In this document: positions 1 to 6,580 of the stretch, piece after piece
Position numbering within the stretch: the first letter of the stretch is position 1
Layout: the number at the start of each line of letters is the position of its first letter
Assembly: GCA_043789035.1 (NCBI GenBank)
Contig: JAYWIG010000200.1
Location: 1 to 10,960 of the forward strand
From: JAYWIG01 sp043789035
GTDB taxonomy: Bacteria > Pseudomonadota > Gammaproteobacteria > Burkholderiales > Burkholderiaceae_E
Length of the DNA: 10,960 nt
Direction of reading: 5' to 3'
The notes under the pieces: model-generated
Seen by the model: the letters and a program-made list of their open reading frames with translations, nothing else
Databases searched by the model: none
Told to the model about the DNA's origin: nothing
Program-made: the position numbers and the translations under genes

Positions 1-774
1 CAAATACAAACTGCACCTGGAAAGCTAACGATTGGTACGGCAACAATTCATGACGCCCATCCACATGGTCTTTTGACTGTGGAACAGATTATTCAAAAAT
101 CGTCCAATGTCGGCACGGTTCATATGGCGATGAAGTTTGATCGCCAGCAAATGTGGGATTTATATACCCATCTTGGTTTTGGGCAAGCACCTCAGATGGG
201 TTTTCCCGGTGCTGTGGCCGGGAGATTGAGGCCACATAAGAATTGGCGGCCAATTGAGCAGGCCACGATGTCTTATGGCCATGGTGTTTCTGTTTCGCTG
301 ATTCAGATGGCAAGGGCCTACAGTGTTTTCGCGCGCGACGGTGATTTGATACCAGTTTCTATGCTTAAGACCGATGCGCAGGCTGCTGGAGTTCAGGTAT
401 TTAAACCCGAAACAGCTAGAGCCGTGAGAAAAATGCTTGAGATGGCTGCAGGGCCAGAAGGTACCGCCCCAAAAGCGCAAATTCGCGATTATCGAGTTGC
501 GGGAAAAACTGGAACCGCACATAAGCAAGAAGACGGTAAGTACGTCAATAAGTATGTGTCTTCGTTTGTTGGATTAGCACCTGCCTCGAACCCACGGCTG
601 GTTGTTGCGGTAATGATTGATGAACCAAGCGCAGGCAAGTATTACGCAGGCGATGTGGCTGCCCCTTTGTTTTCGAAGTTAACCGGTGATGCCTTAAGGG
701 CATTGAGAGTTGCGCCGGATTCCCCCGGCGCGAACCTAGTGATACCAACAGAGCCAGTCAAGGAAAGTTTGTGA
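1..774 (+). CDS. ftsI: FtsI (PBP3), septal peptidoglycan transpeptidase, 3' part
   Basis: This is the C-terminal part (257 residues) of the division-specific class B penicillin-binding protein. The reading frame is open from base 1, so the gene begins upstream and the Ser-x-x-Lys active-site motif lies outside the window. Two of the three transpeptidase motifs are visible: SSN in QKSSNVG at 100-108 and KTG in AGKTGTAHK at 505-513. Other PBP3-like segments are YGHGVSVSLIQMARAY and the final INDPQAGKYY-like stretch, here IDEPSAGKYYAGDVAAP. FtsI cross-links septal peptidoglycan in the periplasm, working with FtsW, which is encoded further along this cluster. The stop codon overlaps the murE start in GTGA. 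An in-frame TTG at 73 is internal and is not the start. Motifs, context and length of the C-terminal domain all agree. Confidence 0.97.
   Translation, partial: QIQTAPGKLTIGTATIHDAHPHGLLTVEQIIQKSSNVGTVHMAMKFDRQQMWDLYTHLGFGQAPQMGFPGAVAGRLRPHKNWRPIEQATMSYGHGVSVSLIQMARAYSVFARDGDLIPVSMLKTDAQAAGVQVFKPETARAVRKMLEMAAGPEGTAPKAQIRDYRVAGKTGTAHKQEDGKYVNKYVSSFVGLAPASNPRLVVAVMIDEPSAGKYYAGDVAAPLFSKLTGDALRALRVAPDSPGANLVIPTEPVKESL
710..733 (+). other. GC-rich hairpin near the 3' end of ftsI
   Basis: A perfect 7-bp all-G/C inverted repeat pairs 712-718 (GCGCCGG) with 725-731 (CCGGCGC) around a 6-base loop. One G-U and one A-U pair can extend it to 710-733. It lies inside ftsI codons, about 40 bases before the murE start. 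No T-tract follows, so it is not an intrinsic terminator. A role in pausing or mRNA processing is only a possibility. Confidence 0.4.
760..764 (+). promoter_or_regulatory. Ribosome binding site of murE (supports the GTG start)
   Basis: AAGGA lies inside the last ftsI codons, six bases before the GTG at 771. The next candidate start, ATG at 828, has no comparable purine-rich element, so this site decides for the GTG. Confidence 0.7.
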
Positions 775-2339
775 CGTATTCAGGACTCCACGCGAACGCT
801 AAGCCGGCCTTCGATGCTGGTGTAAGTATGCGGAGTCTCTTATCATCTAACGCGCAGTTAACATCAAATTCTCGGCAATTAGCGAAAGGTGATGGTTTTG
901 TGGCCTATGCAGGTGACAGTGTAGACGGCAGAACCTTTATTAAGCCTGCCTTTAGTCATGGCGCTGCGGCTGTCGCATTCGATTCAGATGGTAGTGATCG
1001 AATTGCAGTAGATAATGAAATTGCGGTATCCGGATTAAAGATGTTTGCTGGCGCTTTTGCATCGGGTTTTTATGACAACCCTTCGGCCAAGATGAGTGTC
1101 ATCGCGATTACGGGAACCAACGGAAAGACGAGTTGTTCCCAGTGGGTCGCCCAAGGCTTGGCAACTACAGAACAACGAGCTGCGGTAGTGGGCACTTTGG
1201 GTGCTGGTCTGATTAACGAGCAAGGTATTGCAGAACTTACCGAGTTTGGTTTAACCACGCCCGATGCGGTGATGATGCAGCGTTTACTCGCTTGCTTTCA
1301 AACACAATCGACGAAGTATGTTGCAATTGAAGCATCTTCGATAGGGGTCGTGCAGTCGCGTTTAGCAGGTACCCACATTTCGGTTGCAGTATTCACAAAT
1401 TTGAGTCGCGATCATTTGGATTTTCATGGCTCTATGCAGGCCTACGAGATGGCAAAGGCAGAGCTTTTTGCTTGGCCGGGCTTGCGTTACGCGATTGTGA
1501 ATTTGAATGATGATGCTAGCCAAACTATGTTGGCTCGGATGGTTCAATCAGGCTCTGCTGCACAAGCAATTGGTTACGGAGTTGAGGGTAAAGGGCAAGT
1601 CATTAACGCTACTACCAAAGTGTCGAATAAGCTGATTGCATCGAACCTTGTATACACGGATGCTGGTGTGACTTTCGATTTAGCCTCTAGCTGGGGAAAG
1701 GCCACTGTAAGCTTACAGCTACATGGGCTGTTCAATGTCAGCAATGCGCTCGCTGTTGTAGCTGCTTGGCTTGCTGTTGATATGCCGTTTGATCAAGCTA
1801 TTCAGAAGTTGCAAAGCCTGCATTCGGTACCTGGTCGATTACAGCGAGTACAAGTAGATACTGCAATAGCTAGTAATACCTTGCCATTGGTTTTTGTCGA
1901 TTACGCTCACACGCCAGATGCGCTTGAAAAGACACTGATTGCTTTGCGTGGAATCACCGAGCGCAGGCAAGGTAAGCTTTGGTGCGTATTTGGTGCTGGT
2001 GGAGACAGAGATAAGGGTAAACGGCCACTGATGGCCAAGGTCGCGGAGCAGTATTCCGATGCCATAGTCGCAACTTCGGATAATCCAAGAACCGAAAAGC
2101 CTGCTGATATTTTGGCTGATATTGCGGAAGGATTTTCTGCAGAGGCGCTGACACAAGTACACCAGATTGTTGATCGTAAATCGGCGATTGATTTCGCGAT
2201 AAAAATGGCAAGCCCGACTGATGTATTGTTGATCGCTGGCAAAGGGCACGAAAACTACCAAGAGGTTTCTGGTGTCAAAACGCCGTTTTCAGACTATGCG
2301 ATATCGGCAGTTGCGCTCGTTGCAAGGACGTTGCAATGA
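771..2339 (+). CDS. murE: MurE, UDP-MurNAc-L-Ala-D-Glu:meso-diaminopimelate ligase
   Basis: This 522-residue cytoplasmic Mur ligase uses ATP to add meso-diaminopimelate to UDP-MurNAc-L-Ala-D-Glu. The N-terminal substrate domain is followed by the P-loop GTNGKTS (115-121), the central-domain segment NLSRDHLDFHG (210-220), and the lysine expected to be carbamylated at 229 in YEMAKAE. The linker to the C-terminal domain holds VPGR near 353-356 and VDYAHTPDALEK follows at 376-387. DNPR at 437-440 is the known specificity motif for DAP rather than lysine, and GKGHE is at 490-494. The start is GTG at 771: it overlaps the ftsI stop and has a good ribosome binding site. An ATG at 828 (residue 20) would give a length nearer some relatives, but it lacks such a site. 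The stop overlaps murF by ATGA. Confidence 0.97.
   Translation: MTYSGLHANAKPAFDAGVSMRSLLSSNAQLTSNSRQLAKGDGFVAYAGDSVDGRTFIKPAFSHGAAAVAFDSDGSDRIAVDNEIAVSGLKMFAGAFASGFYDNPSAKMSVIAITGTNGKTSCSQWVAQGLATTEQRAAVVGTLGAGLINEQGIAELTEFGLTTPDAVMMQRLLACFQTQSTKYVAIEASSIGVVQSRLAGTHISVAVFTNLSRDHLDFHGSMQAYEMAKAELFAWPGLRYAIVNLNDDASQTMLARMVQSGSAAQAIGYGVEGKGQVINATTKVSNKLIASNLVYTDAGVTFDLASSWGKATVSLQLHGLFNVSNALAVVAAWLAVDMPFDQAIQKLQSLHSVPGRLQRVQVDTAIASNTLPLVFVDYAHTPDALEKTLIALRGITERRQGKLWCVFGAGGDRDKGKRPLMAKVAEQYSDAIVATSDNPRTEKPADILADIAEGFSAEALTQVHQIVDRKSAIDFAIKMASPTDVLLIAGKGHENYQEVSGVKTPFSDYAISAVALVARTLQ
2317..2339 (+). promoter_or_regulatory. Possible hairpin burying the murF start codon
   Basis: TTGCAA at 2320-2325 can pair with TTGCAA at 2331-2336 around the loop GGACG. 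The stem extends outward by G2319-U2337, C2318-G2338 and U2317-A2339, giving nine pairs with one wobble. The murF AUG (2336-2338) lies in the 3' arm and most of its AAGGA ribosome binding site (2324-2328) is in or next to the loop. Ribosomes finishing murE would melt it, which would tie murF translation to murE. The pairing is seen directly; the role is inference. Confidence 0.35.
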
Positions 2340-3793
2340 TTGCCATTCAGAACATGATCTTACGGGATGTCTATAACTGGCTGGGGTTGCGCAACGCGGT
2401 GACACTTTTTGGCCGTGCAGAAACGACAATTACAGGCATCTGCACCGACTCACGCCATATTAAGACCGGCGATCTTTTCATCGCGATTGTTGGTGAAAGC
2501 ATGGACGGTCATGATTTCATTCATCAGGTGCAGGATGTTGCTGGCGCAGTAGTTGTTAATCGAGTGATTCCTGGGCTGAAAGTGCCCGCAATCGTTGTAA
2601 GTGATACTCGTCAAGCATTAGGCGAGATTGCACTAGGCTATCGTAATCAGTTCACTTTGCCTTTAGTGAGCATAGCAGGCAGCAACGGCAAAACCACCGT
2701 GAAAGAAATGCTTTCCGCGATTGCTGCGCAAGCTGTAGGTGCTGATGCTCGACTAAGCACCCAAGGCAATTTGAATAACGATTTAGGGGTGCCATTTACA
2801 CTCCTTCGGTTAAAGTCAGAACACCAGTTAGGCGTCATCGAAATTGGTATGAATCACCCCGGTGAAATCGCATGGATAGCTAGCCTTGTTAAGGCGCAAG
2901 TTGCCTTTGTAAATAACGCACAGCGCGAGCATCAAGAGTTTATGGAAAGTGTGGAAGCAACCGCTGTTGAAAACGGTGCGTCTATCTCCGCTTTAAATCA
3001 AGCCGGCGTTGCCGTGTTTCCTTTTGATGATAAGTGTAGAAACATCTGGCGAGGCTTAGCGGGAGAACGACGCAGGATTGAGTTTGGTCTTGTGCATGAC
3101 ACGAATGCCGCATTAGCGGCTGACGCGAATGTTAGCTATGTGTTTACAAATACCAGCAGCACAACAGATAAATTTGACATCTTCTATAAAACTTTGGGTA
3201 AGACTCAGAGCGTACAGGCTTCAGTCAATATCGATGGTCTACACAATGTTAAAAATGCTTTAGGCGCAGCTGCTTGTGCGCTCGCATTGGGTATTGACTT
3301 GAGTATTGTTGCTAAAGGTTTGAGTGTGTTTGAGCCTGCTAGGGGTCGGTTGGTTCGGCATTCGCTTTCCAAAGATCTACAACTGATAGATGACTCCTAT
3401 AACGCAAACCCCGATTCTGTGCGTGCCGCGATCAGTATTCTGGCTTCTGTCAATCACACCAGCGTGCTAGTACTAGGTGATATGGGTGAGGTTGGAGCCA
3501 ATGGACCGCAGTTTCACCAAGAAGTTGGCGAGTTTGCGAAAGCGCAAGGTATCCAGCACTTGCTGTTGCTCGGCCAAGCAACGCGCGATACCGTAATGGC
3601 TGCTGGCGACATAGCAGAGCACTTTGACGATATCACCTTATTAATTCAAAGAGCGAAATCGCTTGCCCAAGCGCCGGCGACAATTTTGGTTAAGGGTTCA
3701 CGGTTTATGAAGATGGAGCGAGTGGTTCAGGCATTAATTGAACCGATAAATGCAATTGAAGTTGAAAATGCAAAGGCACAACATGTTGCTTGA
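2336..3793 (+). CDS. murF: MurF, UDP-MurNAc-tripeptide:D-alanyl-D-alanine ligase
   Basis: This 485-residue cytoplasmic ligase adds D-Ala-D-Ala, supplied by Ddl encoded downstream, to the UDP-MurNAc tripeptide to finish the pentapeptide precursor. The N-terminal domain carries CTDSRHIKTGDLFIA (36-50). The P-loop GSNGKTT is at 115-121, the MurF-typical GNLNNDLGVP at 144-153, the central NNAQREHQEF at 193-202, and DDSYNANPDSV at 352-362 with GDMGEVG at 381-387 in the C-terminal domain. KGSRFMKME at 453-461 is a MurF C-terminal signature. The ATG at 2336 overlaps the murE stop and has AAGGA seven bases upstream; an ATG at residue 7 (2354) has no such site. The last 11 bases overlap mraY. All the motifs I checked are intact. 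Confidence 0.97.
   Translation: MIAIQNMILRDVYNWLGLRNAVTLFGRAETTITGICTDSRHIKTGDLFIAIVGESMDGHDFIHQVQDVAGAVVVNRVIPGLKVPAIVVSDTRQALGEIALGYRNQFTLPLVSIAGSNGKTTVKEMLSAIAAQAVGADARLSTQGNLNNDLGVPFTLLRLKSEHQLGVIEIGMNHPGEIAWIASLVKAQVAFVNNAQREHQEFMESVEATAVENGASISALNQAGVAVFPFDDKCRNIWRGLAGERRRIEFGLVHDTNAALAADANVSYVFTNTSSTTDKFDIFYKTLGKTQSVQASVNIDGLHNVKNALGAAACALALGIDLSIVAKGLSVFEPARGRLVRHSLSKDLQLIDDSYNANPDSVRAAISILASVNHTSVLVLGDMGEVGANGPQFHQEVGEFAKAQGIQHLLLLGQATRDTVMAAGDIAEHFDDITLLIQRAKSLAQAPATILVKGSRFMKMERVVQALIEPINAIEVENAKAQHVA
3772..3776 (+). promoter_or_regulatory. Ribosome binding site of mraY (decides the start)
   Basis: AAAGG in the last murF codons lies six bases before the ATG at 3783. It favours this start over in-frame ATGs at 3750 and 3768, which would add residues encoded wholly within murF that are not typical of the family. 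Confidence 0.65.
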
Positions 3794-4952
3794 ACTTTTT
3801 CAATGGCTTGCAAAAGACTACCGCGCCTTCGGCGTATTTAATTACCTGACTCTGCGAGCTGTGTTGGCAACCTTAACGGCGCTAGGTATCGGATTGGCCT
3901 GCGGTCCTTGGTTGATTCGTAAACTTACGGCTCTCAAAATTGGGCAAGCGGTGCGCAGCGATGGCCCGCAAACTCATCTAGCAAAAGCAGGCACACCAAC
4001 CATGGGTGGTGCGCTCATCATTATCAGTATTGCGATTGCAATTTTGCTTTGGGGCGATTTGCAAAATCGCTTTGTTTGGATCGTATTGATTGTGACAGTC
4101 GGCTATGGTTGGATAGGCTGGGTTGATGACTATCGGAAAGTCGTTCATAAAAACCCTAAAGGCATGAGCGCAAAAGAAAAGTACGCTTGGCAGTCGCTTA
4201 TTGGTGTTTTTGCAGCGATTTATCTGACGTTCTCTGTTCCAGCCACATCGAATGAGCAAGCGCTTAACTTGTTTTTTCAATGGATATCTAGTGGCTTCAA
4301 TATGAGTTTGCCGCCGAAGGCAGACCTTATCGTGCCGTTCTTCAAAAATATTGCCTATCCTCTGGGCGTGTTTGGTTTTATGGTCCTCACCTATTTGGTC
4401 ATCGTAGGTACCAGTAACGCGGTGAATTTAACCGATGGTGCTGATGGGCTTGCGATCATGCCGTCAGTACTCGTTGGTGGTGCGTTAGGGCTGTTTGCCT
4501 ATGTGGCAGGAAATGCTGTTTTCGCCAAGTACTTGTTGATCCCCTATATTCCTGGCTCTGGTGAACTAATTGTCTTTTGTGGCGCAATTGCTGGCGCTGG
4601 CCTAGCCTTCCTCTGGTACAACGCCTACCCTGCGCAAGTATTTATGGGCGATGTTGGCGCGTTGGCTTTGGGCGGTGCGCTTGGGACAGTCGCGGTGATT
4701 GTTCGACAAGAAATTGTGCTCTTTATTATGGGTGGCGTTTTTGTCGTTGAAACTATTTCCGTGATGATGCAGGTGGGTTACTTCAAGTACACCAAAAAGC
4801 GTTATGGCCAAGGTCGCCGAATTTTTCGTATGGCACCATTGCATCATCATTTCGAAGTTGGTGGCGTCAAAGAGAGTCAAGTTGTTGTACGGTTTTGGAT
4901 CGTGACAATGATGTTGGTGTTGGTCGGTTTGTCTTCCCTAAAGATTCGATAA
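3783..4952 (+). CDS. mraY: MraY, phospho-MurNAc-pentapeptide transferase (lipid I synthase)
   Basis: This integral inner-membrane enzyme transfers phospho-MurNAc-pentapeptide from UDP to undecaprenyl phosphate, making lipid I. From the ATG at 3783 it has 389 residues, which fits betaproteobacterial MraY. Visible motifs are THLAKAGTPTMGG near 64-76, the aspartate pair in WVDDYRK at 115-116, the NLTDGADGL segment from about 215, NAYPAQVFMGDVGAL with the key aspartate at 290, and the histidine triad in APLHHHFE at 354-356. Many hydrophobic segments, about ten, span the protein, beginning with one near residues 25-45. The first 11 bases overlap murF. The last stop base and the murD start share one base (TAATG). 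No key residue is missing. Confidence 0.97.
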   Translation: MLLELFQWLAKDYRAFGVFNYLTLRAVLATLTALGIGLACGPWLIRKLTALKIGQAVRSDGPQTHLAKAGTPTMGGALIIISIAIAILLWGDLQNRFVWIVLIVTVGYGWIGWVDDYRKVVHKNPKGMSAKEKYAWQSLIGVFAAIYLTFSVPATSNEQALNLFFQWISSGFNMSLPPKADLIVPFFKNIAYPLGVFGFMVLTYLVIVGTSNAVNLTDGADGLAIMPSVLVGGALGLFAYVAGNAVFAKYLLIPYIPGSGELIVFCGAIAGAGLAFLWYNAYPAQVFMGDVGALALGGALGTVAVIVRQEIVLFIMGGVFVVETISVMMQVGYFKYTKKRYGQGRRIFRMAPLHHHFEVGGVKESQVVVRFWIVTMMLVLVGLSSLKIR

Positions 4953-6580
4953 TGAGTACCGACATCATTCAAACCGAGTTAATCCCTATGCCTGCCTCGA
5001 CGGCTGTCGCTGTCCTGACTCCGCTTGAGTATGCGGGGAGAACTGTGCTGGTGGTGGGCTTGGGTGAGTCTGGCTCTGCGATGGCTAGATGGTTAAGTTT
5101 TAAGGGCGCGAGTATTCGCTTGGCTGACACTCGACAGGTACCACCGGGGTTAGAGCAGCTCAAAGAAAAAATAGCAGTCCTTGATGTCGAGTTGGGGCAT
5201 ACCACTCAACTTAGCGTGGTACTCGGCGCATTCAATGACACGCTATTGGATGGAATTGACGTTGTCGCTTGGAGTCCTGGTTTATCGATAGAAATTGGTG
5301 AGAGCGGCGATTTCTATGCGCGCATTTTGGCGCGCGGAATTACTGTTATTGGCGAGTTGGATCTGTTCGCGCAAGCGATTGCCGATCTTGGCGTTGCTAG
5401 CGGCTACTATCCAAAGATTATTGCGGTGACGGGCACCAACGGCAAGACGACCACAGTTAGGCTAGTTAATCATCTTTGCGAAGCTGCGGGAAAAACCGTT
5501 ATTGCTGCCGGCAACATTAGCCCCTCACTGCTAGACGCTTTGTTTGGCGCTATGCAATCGAATAGCTTGCCAAAGGTTTGGGCGATTGAGCTTTCTAGCT
5601 TTCAGCTAGCACTTTCAAAAACCTTCTCTCCGTCCGTTGCGACTGTCCTGAATTTTTCGCAGAACCATTTAGATTGGCATGCCACTGAGCAAAGTTATGA
5701 CGCTGCAAAGCGAAAGGTCATGGGCAGCGACTCTGCATTCAATGCTGGGCCACTGAATTTGGCCAATGCATCTATAGCAACCACGCGTGTAATTAATCGT
5801 GGGCAGCCAATGCAGTTACATGAAACTGCACCCGGAATTGTGCTTAGTTTTGGTACTGATCAACCTTCTCAGGTAGGTGAATTTGGCCTTGTAAGAGATG
5901 GCGGCTTGATGTGGTTGGCGCAAGGGCTCAATGAAGACGGCGCACCATTGCCAGTAGCACCCGTTCGGTTAGGAGCAAAACGCCCACGCAAACCAGCGGC
6001 ACCTCAAGAAGTGGTGATTAAGCGCCTCATGCCAGCCGATGCTTTGAAGATTCGTGGGCGCCATAACCAGCTCAATGCAATGGCTGCACTCGCACTTTGC
6101 ACGGCGGTAGGAATACCGATGGCTGCGATGCTGCATGGGCTACGCTCATTCGAGGGTGAACCGCACCGCTGCCAGTTAATTCGCATATTGAATGACATCG
6201 AGTATTACAACGATAGCAAAGCAACAACGATTGCAGCGACCGTTGCTGCCTTGAGCGGTCTTGATAAGCCAAGCTTGTTAATTGCCGGTGGTAAGGGTAA
6301 AGGGCAAGATTTTTCGGCGCTTGCTCAAGCTGTTCGTGAGCATGCAAAAGCAGTGCTTTTAATTGGGGTTGATGCGCCATTGCTTGAGGGGGCATTGCAA
6401 GGCACCGGTGTTGAACTCATTCGTTGTTCGAGTCTGGATGATGCGGTTGAAAAAGCCTACAACAAAGTGAGACCCGGAGAAGTTGTACTGTTGTCACCTG
6501 CATGTGCAAGCCTAGATATGTTTGCTAACTACGAAGCGCGCGGACACGCTTTTGTAGCGGCTGTGGAGGCGTTGCAATGA
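4952..6580 (+). CDS. murD: MurD, UDP-MurNAc-L-alanine:D-glutamate ligase, long form
   Basis: This cytoplasmic ligase adds D-glutamate to UDP-MurNAc-L-Ala. It has 542 residues, compared with 438 in E. coli. An N-terminal tail of about 28 residues precedes the nucleotide-binding start RTVLVVGLGESGSAMARW. The P-loop GTNGKTT is at 161-167, AGNIS near 187-191, ELSSFQL at 213-219, and the lysine expected to be carbamylated in DAAKRK at 253. GRHNQLNA (H371, N372), EPHR (R406), NDSKATT (D421, K423) and SPACASLDMF near 515-524 are present. The extra length is an insert at about 258-356, partly shared with betaproteobacterial MurD, plus the N-terminal tail. Two central motifs differ from the norm: QNHLD in place of the usual DHLD, and NRGQ in place of NxDD. 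The start at 4952 overlaps the mraY stop; its ribosome binding site is weak and ATG 4988 is an alternative. The stop overlaps ftsW. Confidence 0.95.
   Translation: MSTDIIQTELIPMPASTAVAVLTPLEYAGRTVLVVGLGESGSAMARWLSFKGASIRLADTRQVPPGLEQLKEKIAVLDVELGHTTQLSVVLGAFNDTLLDGIDVVAWSPGLSIEIGESGDFYARILARGITVIGELDLFAQAIADLGVASGYYPKIIAVTGTNGKTTTVRLVNHLCEAAGKTVIAAGNISPSLLDALFGAMQSNSLPKVWAIELSSFQLALSKTFSPSVATVLNFSQNHLDWHATEQSYDAAKRKVMGSDSAFNAGPLNLANASIATTRVINRGQPMQLHETAPGIVLSFGTDQPSQVGEFGLVRDGGLMWLAQGLNEDGAPLPVAPVRLGAKRPRKPAAPQEVVIKRLMPADALKIRGRHNQLNAMAALALCTAVGIPMAAMLHGLRSFEGEPHRCQLIRILNDIEYYNDSKATTIAATVAALSGLDKPSLLIAGGKGKGQDFSALAQAVREHAKAVLLIGVDAPLLEGALQGTGVELIRCSSLDDAVEKAYNKVRPGEVVLLSPACASLDMFANYEARGHAFVAAVEALQ
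6565..6569 (+). promoter_or_regulatory. Strong ribosome binding site of ftsW
   Basis: GGAGG inside the last murD codons lies seven bases before the ftsW ATG at 6577. It is among the strongest Shine-Dalgarno matches at the junctions of this window and fixes the ftsW start. Confidence 0.75.

Noticed and set aside
1705..1718. 14-base perfect palindrome CTGTAAGCTTACAG inside murE.
   Set aside because: About 0.7 such palindromes are expected by chance in a window this size, and nothing around it looks like a promoter or operator.
1839..2261. Long antisense open frame opposite murE, with similar ones opposite ftsI, mraY, murD and murC.
   Set aside because: They are products of the codon pattern on the coding strand. 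They lack recognisable motifs, and the + strand genes are complete and conserved.
4051..4077. Terminator-like hairpin in mraY: GCGATTT (4054-4060) pairs with AAATCGC (4064-4070), followed by a T-rich stretch.
   Set aside because: The stem is short and A/T-rich, the loop has only three bases, the T stretch is broken by a G, and it lies in the middle of an essential gene encoding a normal MraY segment.
5257..5290. TTGACG resembling a -35 box within murD.
   Set aside because: No acceptable -10 box lies at a suitable distance, and no gene start follows nearby.
5318..5335. GCGCGC inverted pair around a six-base loop in murD.
   Set aside because: The six-base stem encodes ordinary residues (ARILARG), and alternating GC runs pair easily by chance.
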